Shown here: piece by piece, positions 12,400 through 27,300 of the stretch
How the letters are laid out: each line of letters starts with the position of its first letter
How positions within the stretch are numbered: the first letter of the stretch is position 1
From: Dicaeum eximium
Lineage: Eukaryota; Chordata; Aves; Passeriformes; Dicaeidae
Assembly (NCBI GenBank): GCA_013396995.1
Contig: VWZP01008268.1
Location: 273,104-337,103, forward strand
Length of the DNA: 64,000 bases
Direction of reading: 5' to 3'
Notes under the pieces: model-generated
The model's input: only the letters and a program-made list of their open reading frames with translations
What the model was told of the DNA's origin: nothing
Databases searched by the model: none
Program-made: the position numbers and the translations under genes

Positions 12400-15300
12400 G
12401 TATTAGTATTAGTATTACTGTTGTTGTAATAATAAGCTCCAGGGCTTGGAATAAGCTAGGCATATGTTCTGAATGAAGGGCTTTCTTAGTGCATACAAAG
12501 TCAGACAACCTTCCCTTGCTCTGTCCCCCTGCATATATGAATCTGCTCTTCTCCATGGTCCTCTGAACATCGTAATTTTTTTTCTCATGAACCCTTCAGA
12601 GTCATGGAACATATTGTTCTCTTATGTTTCTTTGTTTTGGGGTCCTGGAGTGAGGGTCTATTTCTTTTTCTTCCTTCCTTTTTTAAGGGTTTTTATCTCC
12701 AGAGAGTATAATACACACACACAAAAATCACTAATAATGACTCCTTCAGCTTAAACTGCTTTCTCTACAAAATACCCACCTTCTTGAAGTGGAGGTTCTT
12801 GGTCACCATACTGCTTACCATCTCTTTTCTCTCATGAATGTATCTTCGGTTAAACTTTGTAGGTAGCAATGGCTTTGATGTTTGTGGTGGGTGATGGAGT
12901 TTTTGTTTCCTGAAAGTATATTCCACTCTGTCCTCTTGGTTTACTTCAGCAGTGGTTATGTCTATTACTTGCTGTGGTGGTCTGTCCAGCTCTTTTCCTT
13001 TTCTTTCTCCTGAAACTGTCTGTGGTTATTTGCTCCTTAGCTTTTAGACTCCTGCGTAAGTAGTCTCAAACTATGAACAGAGAGGGGCTAAGGAGTTTTT
13101 CCATGATCTCAGATGGACTTAGGGACAAGGTAATTGCAGATGAATATGTTGTTTCTTCTGCTACTTGAATTGCATATTATTTAAGAAGTGTTAATAATGT
13201 GTCCTTGTTAACTGGGGACTGAATGATCCCTACAACTCCTCATCATTGGAACTGGTAACAGTATTGATTACATAGTTGCTCTAATACTGGTTTCTGAAAG
13301 AGATTTTTTTTTCTAAAACTCATGAGCAGTTAAATAAAATGTTTGGACCATATAAAACACTGGAATAGAATACAGCAGTTTTTATTCTTTTACTTTCAAC
13401 TCCTCCAAGGAATATGAAAATTTTCGTGAGCAGCATGAGGAAGTGAAACAATACCGAAACCAAGTTAAGAAAGAACTGAAGTCTCTGAAAGAAATGCAGG
13501 ACCCATGGACAAAAAAAATTCAAGAAGCTGAAGAAAATTTAAAGAATTTGGATATGAAAACCAGAGATAATGTAGGTATTGAAATTCTTGTTTCACATAG
13601 GTAATATGTCAAGTGCTCTGTGTTCAGGTTTGTAAAATGTAAAGTAATAACCTCTTTTTTCCTAGTGTGTCATAATGATGTTTCAGCAGAAATTTTCCTG
13701 AAGCACCTGTGCCCTTGGTTCGCAGTGCCTTTTCTGTGTCTGTTCAAGGAATACATCCCTAAGTAAACCTTTAGTAGCAATTCTTCAGTCTGCTCTTCGT
13801 TTCGTAAAAACAAATCTTAAAATTTCTCTTCATTGTACATTAAAAATCTTCTGGGATATAATGTTAATAGTTTCCCCAAGTTAGGCACTTCCATTGAATT
13901 AGATGCCTGTTTTCATCTGTTCTGTGGTTTGGGTTTGTGGATGCTTACTCCTCTTCTTAAAACGTGGTTTATTTAAGGTAAGTGACAACTTTACTGGTCT
14001 AAAAGCATTCCTCTAATATTGAACATAATTGCATAAGTAGGAATTTTTAAAATTAGACCGTAATCTTCCATCAGTTGTGAATATTTTTATGCATAAGGAA
14101 TTTAATGGTAAACCTACCTATATGTTACAGTTTACATAAGTTTGTCGGACAGCTGCTCTTCCTGGGTTTATGGAAAAATACTTTTTCCATATGAAATATA
14201 AGAGTACTGTAATTTCCTGCAGGATTTTAACTAGTATTTAGTATTCAGACTGCAGAAGTCATTGTGTGCATAAGCTGCACAAATTTGTAGGGGAAAACCA
14301 AAGTTAAATGACCACATGAGAATGTTTGTTTGCTGCAGTGAGTTCTGTTGGAAGGTAAGTTACCCACTCAGAGGAGTTGATGTGGGGACGTGTGACACCT
14401 GTAGAGGACTGCTGCCTTGAAGTGTATTGTAGAATGAGGGTCTGAAACTTGAGTGGCATTTAATGCACTGTGAGTTAATAAGCTAGTCATGTGCTTCCTC
14501 TAAATAAACCCAGACAAGCCAAAACACTCCCTTGTCCCAAACAAAAAACAAACCAGAAAGACCAGATAAAAAACTCCTACAGATTATTGTTCACAACATT
14601 GTTGGTTTTGTTGTGATAAACACTACATCAACAGTATGAAGTAGTCAAGTATCTCGTGATTTTAAGTAAGTTCCTTGGTAAAAGTATTTAGGTTTTGTGT
14701 CCCACAGTATTGCAAGAGTTTATTATGCTGTGAGGCAAAATACCTAAATATTCCAAAATGTTGCAGTGTTACTGCAGTTGTCTTTTTTTGGCGGGGTTGG
14801 GCTTTTTGTTTTGAAGGTTTTTGTTGTTTAAAGATAAGTGTACTTTCTTAGAGGAAAGTTAACATCTGGAAACTTGAAATTAATTTTCATAATGCAACAA
14901 TGCCTTCATGCTTGTGAATTGCTAAACTTCATTTTTGCTGCTTGGTCTTATCCTGTTAGGTTTTACTCATATATATCAAGCTACTGTGTTTTTCTCAAAC
15001 AGGGAAGAGTTCTACTTAACTATTGGTACCACTGTTCTTGAAAGTGTTGGGCAGTATTTATAAAAAAATAATCTTTTTTGTAAAAGGTTGTACTTTGTTT
15101 CTATGAGAAACCTAGGACAAACGTTGATCATTTTAGTTTTAACTTGCATGGAGCTTGCTCAGTATAGGCACTTCCTACAAAACAGTGGAAGAAAACCTGA
15201 GAGTTCATTTATACTCTTGAATCAGCATATTTTTCTTTTAAAACTAAACTTAAGTTTTCATATACTGTATATTAAAACAGTTAACCATGTGCTGAAGTGT

Positions 15301-18300
15301 TGCTTAATTTATGTCTGGAAATTGGATTAGGTACATTTGTTCTACAGTATTCCAGTAGCCAAAAATACAGGAAGAAGGAAAAAGGATAAATTTGAAATAA
15401 GTAATTTATAGAAGACTTTACTGAGGTACTCTAATATGGCTTTCCAGTTACGAATTAGAATTTTATTCATAACTGATACTATTCTGTATATAGTATTATA
15501 ATAAGACTCTTCCAAACCTGTTTTTTATGATGTTAAATGATATGTCCAAGTCTAATTTGAATGATTACTATTTTATTTTGAACTCAGAGTCCAGAATTGT
15601 GGAAAAAGACATGGAATATATGATATATGTGGTTATGGCATGAACTATTTGCAAAATACCGGGCAAGTTAAGATCTGAGAGATGTACTGCTGCTTTCTGA
15701 ACTTTGATGACAGTACCTTTTTTTCAGGTGCTGAAATCGATTTCCCTCCCATAGTTTGAGAGTTGGGCTGTTGAAATGTCCTTGGAAAGGAGATTCAGTG
15801 CTGGTTGCACTGTCAGGAGATAGTTTTGATGTAATGTGAAAGTGCAAGACTTATGTAGCTTAAAATAGCTTAAGCTGCTTTGTTTTCATCAGTTCCTCAC
15901 CTTTTCATAGACTGCTTGAATTTTTTGTAACTTACAGTTCTAGCTTTGTACAAATGCGGGTACTTGGCGAGGATTTCACAGGTGATTATTCTGTAGGCCA
16001 GAAGGAGTTGATTAGTTTCAATTTGGCATTAAGGGAAAGCATTTTATTATTTTAAGTCTGCTCTATTCTGGATACACAGACCTGTAGAGAATATAATTCT
16101 CTTCAGACCCTTTGCTCCAGGCTTATATCCATTATCAAATGACTTTAAATCTGACTGCTTCTTGAGATCTTTTCCTTGATGTGAGGATACATATGTGAGA
16201 GCAGAAATAACCACCTCTTCATTGTGCCTTTCTTGAATGTTTTTGGCAAAAAGCCCAGTATGGAGTTGTAGCTTTGTCTGGAAGGAACTGAACAGCAAGG
16301 AAAGGTGGAGTAAATCTGGGAATTATATTAATTAATATATCCAGACATTGAATTACTTTTTCTCCTATCCCTTTGTGTTAAAACCCTTTCAATTTCTGGG
16401 TTAGATTAAAAATTTTCAGTAACACTTGGTGGTTTGAGTGGTATCATGTAGAATGTGGAAAAAAAAGAAATTGACCCATTTTGTAGGAAAAGTTTGATGA
16501 AATGGTGTGTTTTCAGAACAGTTTCTTCTGTTCTGAAGAGAACAGGCTCTTTATAGGCATTTGAACAGAGTTAACGGTGCAATGCAATTTTTAGCAATAT
16601 TTAATAGTGTAAATCAGTCTTTTGTGGTTGTACAGTTAAAATAATGACAATTCTAGTTGTTCATATGTTTTGTAGGTAGGTCTATAAATAAATATATAAC
16701 TGAAAATACAATGATAAATGAAAAACTGGATTCCAGTTCCTTAGCAGTGTCCTAATTTTGAGAGCCTTCAGAATTGTTTTTTGAATATTGTGCATCAGTT
16801 TCCTGGGAGAGAGCTTCCTCTTCAGACTGCCTCCATGAGCTCTTTGGAAAGAGCATCGCAGAATCAGCACCTCCGAGCAGTCAACTGCAAGACCCAGATG
16901 TATTTTTTCTGTGTTGGCTTTATGCAAACCACCTGCATGAGTCTTAAAATTTCTGTGCTTTTTTGACGTTGTGGTAGGGAAAAATTCTGCGTAATTTTAT
17001 TTTCTCCATTTTTGATGTATCTTAGTGTTTTCAGTATGACTCTTTGCAGTAAGATGCTTCTTCTGGTGAGAGTGCTGTGTTGGTTTCCATGTCTGCACTG
17101 GAATTTATTTGCAGTCCTTCTATCCTTCTGCAATGTTCCAGTATTCTCTTTGCAGTGCTTCAGCCTTGAGGGTTTGGGGAAGGAGGAATTCAGTTTTCAG
17201 AGAAAGGACAGTGTACTCCTCTGTGTTCAGAACTCAGCTGAAAAAGTGCCTGAGCAACTTGATCTAATAAAACATGCTCTGGGAAGGGATAGGACTGGGT
17301 GATGCCAAGAAATTGCTTGCAATCTATATTATTCTTCTACTTTATAGAAGCTGAGGGTAGAGAAGGAGCAAAGACATGGATGCCTACACATGAGCCAAGT
17401 TGTCCAGTTCAGTTGTGTAGGATCTAGCTCTAGCACAATGCATTTCAGAGGTAGGATGACTTGGACAAAACCTGGGGTGGCCATCCTGTCCGAGGAGCTT
17501 CAGCCTTGCTTGCTCTTTAGTCTCACCTTTCTTTGCAAAGTTGGTTTGGAGAGAGAGGAAAGAACATTTTATAATTATAGGCATCTGAATGTAACATTTG
17601 TATTGAAATCAAGGATGGAGTTATTTTCATTTCAGATTAGGAGCTTCCTCTATATGTCATGCCTGTATTTGCAGACGTATAGCTGAATGATCGTGAACAG
17701 TACAGTACGTATGCTGTTATATAAGTCTTCACAAATTGCTGAAATTATACATGCTACAGATACAGTTAAGAATAAGAAATGGGTGAGTATGACTTGGTCA
17801 GTAGTAAAATGCTGAGTAAATACTTAGTTATGCATATACAAGATGTTCAAAATCTGACTACTTTTTACAAACATAACTGAATTTATGACTTAAATTTAAA
17901 TATCTTGCTGTATGTAGACTGCTGAAATCAGAAGTATTTCCCAGAAATGTAAAGAGAAACAAGATGCTTTGGAGATGAAAGATAAACAGGTAAGAGTCTT
18001 GCTGTCTGACTTTTCTTGGTGTTTGTTTTTGGTTTTTTTGTCTGCTTGTCTGTTAGCAGAGTGGCAAATTTCTGTGAAGATGGTGCAAGTGCTTGCACTC
18101 TTCACTTCCTCCAGTACATAAGGTATCTTTAGAACTCTTATCAGCAAACAGGAATTACTAAGAGAGAGGTGTATACTGCGTAAAATAAGTTGACTAATAA
18201 AATAGACAATGTGTGTGTATATATTGATAGACAGAGATATATACACACACGGTGTTTGCCATAGGCTTTCCTTGGAAAGCTACAGCCTCTTTAGTGATTT

Positions 18301-21300
18301 TCTCAGCACTTAGCATGCCCTCTACGGGAGAGGCTGGAGTTATTGCTTCTAAGGATACATATCTTGCATCTTATAAAAGAAACTTCCTTGCAAGGATGCT
18401 CATCTAAGCACTTGGTCAAGAAATTTATAAATGAAATGTATAAGCATGCAGAGCCAAAACTTCCAAGTTGTTGTGTTTGGGCTATAATTTTTACTTAATT
18501 GTGGACTAAACTTAAGATGTATTAAGCAACTTTTAAGCAATTTATTAATCTTTAAGGTTCTGCTTTTATGTAAATGAAGGAACTTCAAAGATTGATTTAT
18601 AGGCTTGATTGTATTTTTGCTTCAATATGTTCTTCAATTGCCGTAGTGCTATTGGAACTGTGTTACAGTGCTGTTGGACTTGTAACAGACTGTTGGGGTT
18701 TGGGTGTGTGGTTTTGTCAGCATTTAATAGAAGTTGCACTTCGTTGTAGGTTCTGTATACCAAACTCATTTCTTGTTGGAAATACTCAAAATTTTTAGAT
18801 TGAAGAAATTAATCAAGCATTCAGAATGAAAAAAGATGAAGAAACAAACAGGCAGAAGAAAATACACCAAACTCAAAAAATAATAGAGGAGTGGCAGAAT
18901 GAGCTGGATAAAATGGCAGTCTGTGAGAACCTTCAGCCACAAATTGATGCTGTTAATACTGAGCTAAAAAAATTACAAGAAGAAAGGGCAAATATTGAGA
19001 ATGATGTCAGTGATCTAAGAGCAGAAAAAAAAAACCAAGAGCGGGAAGAGAAAAGTAAGTTACTTAAGGTTTTTCTTTGTCAATTTATTTTACTATTTTA
19101 ATTAATCAACTTGTCCAGAATCCCTTGTCCTGCTATACTGAAATAATTCAAGGTGTTTACTTCAAGCCTTGTAGCTGGCTTACATGTATAGCAGTCCTCT
19201 TTCTTGTTAACAGTTTTATAAAAAGTAACAACCACTTTGAAAATTGAACAGGAAGATTCAAAAGTAACAATTGACCTTAAAACTATCTTTTAAAGAATCA
19301 AAATTTCTAATTTCTGATCTCTGGGTAAGGAGGCTCCTTTGGGAGTTTGGATGTTTGGGGCATTTTTTTGTTATAAAGGAAGGTGTGCAGCTAGCAGGTT
19401 GTGAAAAACAATCTCAAACCTGATGGAGAAAGCAGTTTGCTTTGAAGAGGCAGTTTTTAGCTACTTCATGTACTATATGCAGTATATTAGCTGCTGATGC
19501 TGCATTTGTCCTTCTTAATGCATTTTAGCTAACCTTAATTCCAAAGTTTCTTTACATTAGTCTGGGATTTGCAATTAGTCCTTCCTAAGAAATCAAATGT
19601 AATTTAAAAATTAAATAAATTTAAAAATTAATCACTTGAAAGGTGATGAGGGTGTTGTATACATATTCCTCAGTGAGTGTTGCTCATTTGCACATACCTG
19701 TCTGGCATTTAACTTGCCATAGAATTCAAGAAGAAACTGAGGTAGTGTCCAAGTGACCTGGGAAAGGAGACACTGTATATTTTATCTTGAACAGCACAAA
19801 GTTCTCAGGTTTTGATCTCTGTCTCCTCTGAATAGCAGGTACTTTCATGCACAGTCTATTATCACACATTTTGGTTTTTGCCAGCATGACATAGCACAGA
19901 TATTTCATATTAATAGTCCTACTGTCTCTTTCCTCTGGGGGTGTTTTTAAGTACAAAGGTAGAAAAAGTATTTAAAAAACATCCTTTTAGGGCAAAATTC
20001 TTGTGTTTTTACTGTGATTACCATATTTGTTATTCTTAGGGTAAGTTTTTTATTCTATTTTAGATTTTAAGCTTTAATAGTTCTTTAGATTTCTTTAGAA
20101 GTAGCAGCATCTCAATTCTCGAAACAGAAACTTAGTTCTTGTCATTTACTAGCAACCTCAGTTTTAGAGGAGTGTAGATCAGTAGATAGCAGAAAATGCG
20201 GGTTATAATGTCTACTTGCTGTGGATTCTGTTTAAGAAACTACCTTAAATTACAGGAATAATTGATCGCCTTGGACAACTTAATAATATAATGCATATGA
20301 AGGAAGAAAACCTTAAAATGAGATTCCGAGACACACACTCTGCTCTTATGTGGCTAAGAAACAACAAAGACAAGTTTAAAAAAAAAACTTGTGAACCCAT
20401 GATGCTTGAAGTAAGAAGATTTACTTGCATACTGCTCTGTTAATGGGTAGATTATTTATGTCTTGCAAGGCTTCGAGAATGACTGGAAGACTTTTAAGGT
20501 AGATCTTGGAAGGTCCTGCCAAGTACACACAGGATACTCAGAATTAGAATTCCATAGGCAGTGTAGTAACTGGGTAAGGTGGGACAGCTCCTTTCCTCCG
20601 CAAGAAGATACCTGTTGCAGTTTTCCTCTAAGGTGCAACCATTTATTATCCGGTCCTACTACTTAAGTAGTTCTTGCTTTCTGCTTAAAAAAGCAGTGGT
20701 AGTTGCCAATTGAATATCTCCCCTTACAGCACAACCTGCTCAGCTGTGGTTACTTCCCTTTGTGATCTTCGAGTGTTTTTTTGGTTTGCTCTACCCAACC
20801 ATCTAGAGACACAGAAATCTATTGGTAGTTTTGTTTTGTGTTTTGGTTTGGTTTGATAGCTGCTGTACTATCTAGGAATAGTAGGGCTAAATTTTCAAAG
20901 AGGATATTGCTTTTTTTAGTGCATTCCTTCTTGGAATATACACTCCATGTAATGTGAAGAGGATAAAGATCTCCAGTTGCACTTCTTTTGAGAATTGCAA
21001 ATTTACTTAATAATGTATTGCTACAATTTAAATTAGTATATTAGAATATTTATATACAAATGCTTACACTTGGTACATGTACTAGGACTGCTCAAAATTG
21101 CTTTTGTTTAGAATAGAATCCCAAGTATTTATTGTTATTACCAGAACTTTGAATTCCTGAAAGACCGCATCAAGATAATTTCATAAATGCTTCAGTAAGG
21201 ATATCTTTACTTCTACTTAAGGCCTCATTAATCTCTGTAACATCAATTGATGGATTTCTTTTCTTTGTGTTGAGGTGTAATCCCTGCTATCCGTCAAGCC

Positions 21301-24300
21301 CCAGGCAGCTGCTCACTCACTGCCCCATCTGCAGAATTGGGTAGAGAATCAGAAGAGTAAAAGCTTAGAGAGCTCATGGGGTGAGATAAAGACAATTTAA
21401 TACGAAAAGCAAAAGCCATGCATATGAGGAAAGCAAAACAAGGAATTAAATCACCGTTTCCCATGAGCGGACAGGTGTTCAGCCATCTCCAGGAGAGCAG
21501 GGCCCCATCATGTGCAACAGTGACTTGGTGTCTTGGGTTTGGACAAGGACAGGGTTAAACTTTTGTAATGCTTGTGAGGATGTGTGGCTGAGAGGGTGTG
21601 GCCAGACCCCAATTTGTTCCATATCACCTCACTTCTTTTTTGGTGAGTGGGGGAAAGGGGCTCTTGCTTTGGAGAATGGCATCTCTTTCAGGTTGGGAGA
21701 AGTCTCGGTGGGGAAGGGGCAGTCAGTATTTTTTGGGGGCTTTCAGTGTAAATTGTTAGTCTTACACTTTTTATTAAAATTGTGCAGTTACTGGTTGCTT
21801 TCTTATCTTAGGGCTGTTTCCAGTAAATTATTCTTGTGTCAACCCATGATTTTCACCTTTTTGCCTCCAGTTTTCAACTCCGTCCTGCTGGAGCAGGAAG
21901 CAGGGAGGGAACATGGGAGCAACCAGTGATGTGGTTTTAGTGGGCCTTCTAAACTGAAGAATACCATTCCTAAACTGTGATACTTGGGAAGCCATCAGTC
22001 CAAATGTACCCCCTTCCTTCTCCTTCCCCTCATGTTATATACTGAGGATGATGATCTGGAATATCCCTTTGGTCAGTTCAGGTCACCCTTCTGGCTCTGT
22101 CTCCTCCCAGTCTCCTATGCACCCGTACCTTATCACTTTGGCAGCACAAATAGTAGAAGAGGCCTTGGCTCTGTGTAACCTGTGCTCAGAAATAACAACC
22201 CTCTCTGTATAATGAACCCTGTGTTCAGCACAAACCCAGACCAGCCCCATACTGGCCACTGTGGAGGAAACTAACTCTACCTCAGCTAAAACCGGTACGC
22301 TTCGGTATTTTGTAAATTAGTCTCTTGTACTTCAAAGTCCCAGCTTTTAAATTGCTGTTAACTGTACCCAGCCTTTTGCCAATTTAAGATTATTAAATTG
22401 TGTAGTTCTGTGCAGTTTTGCCTTTGTGTGTCATGTATAGAGATGTAATGTCTAATTACTAGTGAAAGTTAACTGAAAAAACAAACATTTCATTCAGATT
22501 TGGAAAGTTTCATCCATTTGAGGTATGAGGGGCTTTTTTCTTAGGAATTCAAAGACACTTCAGCTTAAGGAGTGTGGTGTTTTCTGTTGCTAATTGAAAA
22601 ACCCTTACTAGTGCAGAGCCATTAGACATAAGATGGAGGGTGGTTGCAATTGCCAGGTCAGGATGTAGCAGAAGAGCGAGAGGTGGTATGGTGAGAGATG
22701 GTGATAACTTCAGGAGTGCTGAAAAAGGATATGGATGGCTAAAAACTAAGCACAGTGATCTGTGCTTAACAGAAGAAACATGGGTTTCTTCCCAAGAGAA
22801 TTGGTCGCAAAAAAGGCAAGGAAATAAATTTTTAAAGACATAGTTCCTGTTTTCATTAAATGTAGGTGTAGATACCATCTTGACTATTTAAAATGTTTTT
22901 TGGGGGTGGTAAGTTGAATTGTATTAAATCACTTACTCATTACCTTTCCTTATTAGATCAATATGAAAGACAGCAGACATGCAAAATACATTGAAAATCA
23001 CATTTCTTCCAATGACATGAGGGCTTTCGTTTTTGAGTGTCAAGAAGATATGGAAACATTTCTGGTGGAGGCAAGTTGGCACCAATTTTAAAACTTTATT
23101 AAGTACTGAAGTAGGAACCCTGAATGTGAGAGTCTACCAAGTAAATCTGTATGACAATGATAGGTATCTGTATCATAACAAGCAGATAATGTGAAGTGTT
23201 CAAAGATTTTCTTTGGAATTAAGGTTTTTTTAAAGCTTAGACTAACTGGAGGGATGTAGGAATATTAAGAAAATGTGGGTTTTTAGATTATCTTCCTTGG
23301 AAAGGCAGTAATCACTTAAGTAGAAAATACTGTGTATGAGAAAATAGCTAGAGCAGAAATCTACAAATTCAGTACCAAAATTTTCCTTTGCCCTTTAAAT
23401 AAAGAGGCAGGAAGCATCTCTTGTGACATGCAGTGATCCAAGCAGCAAATCAAGCTTGTATTTTCATAATTGTGCTATCTCCTGAATCAGTGAGAAGATT
23501 GTTCCTTTTGAAGGTCAGGCTGATGATGCTGGAGGAGAAAAACAGAAGATACTGTATTAAACTGTCACAATGTTTCCCAACTACAGTTAACACAACAGTA
23601 TATTTAGTGACAAACTGTCCTGTAATTTTTGAAGACTCATTCACTCTTCATGGAATCTAGCCACTTTTTTATACCTGAAGAGTAGTGGTGATATCTCAGG
23701 TGCTGGGGGCTTATCTTGCCTGTGTGTTTGTGAACTCAGTTCAAGGCTACATTAACCAGCTCAACTGGTCTTTCACTTATATGATTAGCTCTTTAGACTG
23801 AGCACTTGGCTCTGGGTTTCTTTGATTGCTTTTATTTTCTCTAACACATAGTGTTTTCAGAGACTATTAACAGAGTTTGCTTTTAGAGAACTTGGTTATT
23901 TTTGAGCCAGAGTCAATTTGTAAGTTCTTCCAGAGGTCATCAGTTGAAAATAATTTTGACTCTATGAATCAGTAATTAATATTTTATTTGCATATGTTGA
24001 ATTTTTCTGGTCTTTACCAAATAATCTAGTATAATCTAAATATAGGTGCGTGATCGTCAAAAACTAAGAGTGAATGCTGTATGTGCACCTCCTGAATCAT
24101 GTGCTGAAAATTTACCTTCAAGACCTATTGAAGAGTTACAGTATGTATCTGATTGTATTGGGGAAATAGTTTTAAATGCAGTGGGTTTGTTTTCTTGCTA
24201 TATACTAGAATTTTGAATGCAAGTCAATTTATCACCAGTTCAGTTCTGGGTTACTGGGACTTCTTTCTGACCCTTTAGTAACTTCAGCTTCATACCTGCT

Positions 24301-27300
24301 GAATTTGATTTGTGATGCTTGCTTTTTTTATCTCTTCTTCAGCCGATATGGATTTTATTCGTATTTACGAGAGTTATTTGATGCTCCTCCTCCCGTGATG
24401 AGTTACCTTTGTAACCAGTACCGTGTTCATGATGTTCCTGTGGGAACACAGAAGACCAGAGACATGATTGAAAGGGTAAGGTATCTGAAGAAGACCAAAT
24501 GCACCTGTGGTGTGGAGTTTTATTTTGGAAATTATTTGGCAAATAAATGTGGAGAACACAAAAAATGGCCTTAGCAATTTTATTTATCTTATTTATTTGC
24601 CTAGTAGAAGTGGGAACGCTTCATCATGGGCTAACATATTGCAAGACATTTTAACAAATTTAATCAATTTAATCAACCTAATTTTTGCTAAACATAATTG
24701 ACAATATAGCTGATGCTGCATATATAAACTGCAAAACATTTTTAGTCCAAAATACCTTATCCTGTGGAGGCTTTTTGCTGTTTCTGGTTTACTGGACATT
24801 TTTTCTCTTTATGTATCCTGAGTTACGGTAATTCTTTTGTTATTTATAGTATCCTTTTTAAGTTAGTCATTTAAAACTAGCAGCTTTGGTATTTTTATAC
24901 CTCATTTTTTTCTTACAGATCCATTTGCTTGACTAATACATTACAGCTTGCTTTATGGTTTCATCTATTAATTCTTGAGTACTTTGTTTTTTTGTTAGAT
25001 AGGATACTTGTGCAACATGTTACATATCTGAAGCAAATACAATCCTTGTTCACTATGCAGTTCCAGTGATAAGTTTTTATTGGTGTCTGTAGTATCTTAA
25101 CAGTCAGACCTGCTTAATTGAGATACTCTGCCAGTATCTCAACAGTTCTTTGCTGACCAGTCTGAATTACAAGTGTGATGCTGCATTAAACTTACAATCT
25201 TTTTGCAAAGGTTGTTAATAAGTAGGTCTTGCATAAGCTGAAGTTTTTTTTACTCTGTCAATCACATTTATTCCTAGTTCTGAAAAGTATTGCCTGAAGT
25301 AATGCTTTTGTCAGATTAATATTTTTCTGTATTTCTTAGGTCATACAGGAAACCAATCTGAGGCACATGTATACAGCAGAAGAAAGATATGTTATTAAAG
25401 TATCTGCTTACACAAAACAAAACATCTCTAGTAACATATGCTTGAAGGAGGCACAGTATCTTACTACTTCAGTGGATACAGATGAAAGAGGACAGTTGGA
25501 AAACCAACGACAGGTAGAAATGTATTTCTGTAACTGTATGTTGTGAACTACTACCTGTTTTATCGTGCATTAAGCAGAGCCTACTGGATATGTTAGTACA
25601 GTAAGAATACTAGTGGTGTGTATTCTTTTATTTCAGGACATCAGTAATACATTCAAGTCATTGGATGCACGTTTGACTGCACTGTTTGACAGACAGAAAC
25701 TTCTGGAACAGAAGGACAATAAGCTCAGGCAAGAGAAGAAGGAGCTTTTAGAGAGAGGAAACCGGAGGAGGCAGTTGGAATCAAAAATTGGTGTGAAGTA
25801 TGATAGGTAGGATACAAGCTATGTTACCTGTGATATCTATGTTATCATTTTAAAAGCAAAGATATTTTTGTTTTCTCTTACTGCAATGTGCTTTTACCCT
25901 TAAAAAGTAACCAGTAGTTGAGCATCAGATACAGGTGATAATCAAGACAAGACAGGTGTTTAGAAATTACAGCAGTATCTGAGACAACATGTAGCAATAT
26001 TCCAGATGATTTTCTGTAATAAAATCATAGGATTCCAGTTAAATATCACTGCATGTATTTACTCAAACATTAGGTTTTTGTTCTGACTTCATAGCACATA
26101 TCTAGGTAATACTGTAATGTGCATAAATGGTGCTAAAGTAAGCATGTCAGGGATTGAGTAAGACCCCAGTTGTCCATAGTATTATTCATTACATATCTTT
26201 TGTTTTTGTACACCCTCGCCCTTGAATATGTAATAGTAAGAGTCCTATGCTTTTCTGCTGCATCCCATGTCTATTCTACAATACAATGTCCAGGACTATG
26301 CTGTTCCATAGGAGGTGCAAAGGACTGGACTGGGGGCTGAACAGCCTGGGAGAAGTCTCAGTAATGACAGCTGATGGTGGCTTTTTGACTGCGGAGGTTA
26401 AAGGACTGTTCACTCAGGGACACTAATATTACCCCCTACAGACTGAGGTCTCTTTTGACAATGAATTGATGACTAGTGAAGCTGGAGGACTTGGCCTTTA
26501 GGAGCAGGGATTTGGGGCAGTCTCCACTGAGATAACAGCAAAAGTGTCAGCAAAAAAAGACCACTTGTTATGTTATATAATTACTTTTTTATTTAGGTAT
26601 CTTCTATATTATAATTAGGAGCACTGTTCTGTCTCCTCTATGTAATTTTTATGCTCTGCTGCTTCAAAAAGATATCCTTAGGTTTGTGAGCTACAGTGAG
26701 CAATTCATAACCCTGGTGAACCTTCACAGGACTTGCCCCGCAGTGAGGCTGCTCAGCCACACTGAGAAATTCGGAGTATACTCAGTATCCCACACGGAGC
26801 ATACTCAGAGTATCCCACAAATACACTGTGGCATGTTTGGTGCATTCACAGTACTGTAATGCAGACAGAAATGCCCACTGAAATGTGAAAGAGCCATGAA
26901 ACAGCAGGGTTTTTAGGTGAACTGCAGTCAATGGAGAATGACTGGTTTGTTACAGAGGGATGAAAGGGGAAAGGTGGTGTGACTCTCCCTTTGCCGGGAG
27001 AGCTGTCACCAAAGGTTGTGCCACCACTTAAATTAGGGTAGTGTTGTTGTCGTCTTGCACGAGGGGTTTCTAATTGTCTTGGTTGTTTCCCCCCGTGCAT
27101 AAAGACTTTGACTCCTTGTATCAGAAGGCTTAAGATAGTTTTATTGTATTTGGTTCCAGGTCCATGGCTTAATGCCTTGTAGATGCAGCCTGGTACAAGA
27201 ATGCTCTGCTTCTTTGCAGAGCTTTAGTGGGATTCTTAATACATGCTTTCTTCCCAGTGCTTCAGACAAGAATTGCTCTGCTTAGTTTCAGAATGCTTTT

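Larger units (their letters stand above)
9318..13409 (+). other. SMC5 intron 6
   Basis: About 4.1 kb. It contains a short tandem repeat at 10541-10608 and an imperfect trinucleotide microsatellite at 12339-12435, both listed separately. Nothing else is recognisable. Confidence 0.75.
20411..22956 (+). other. SMC5 intron 10
   Basis: Carries the nested solo-LTR pair (21268-22299); the flanks are unremarkable. Confidence 0.75.

Noticed and set aside
24476..24574. Read-through of SMC5 exon 13 into intron 13
   Set aside because: The frame stays open about 33 codons by chance; exon 14 continues the conserved VIQETNLR directly from the GTAAGG donor.
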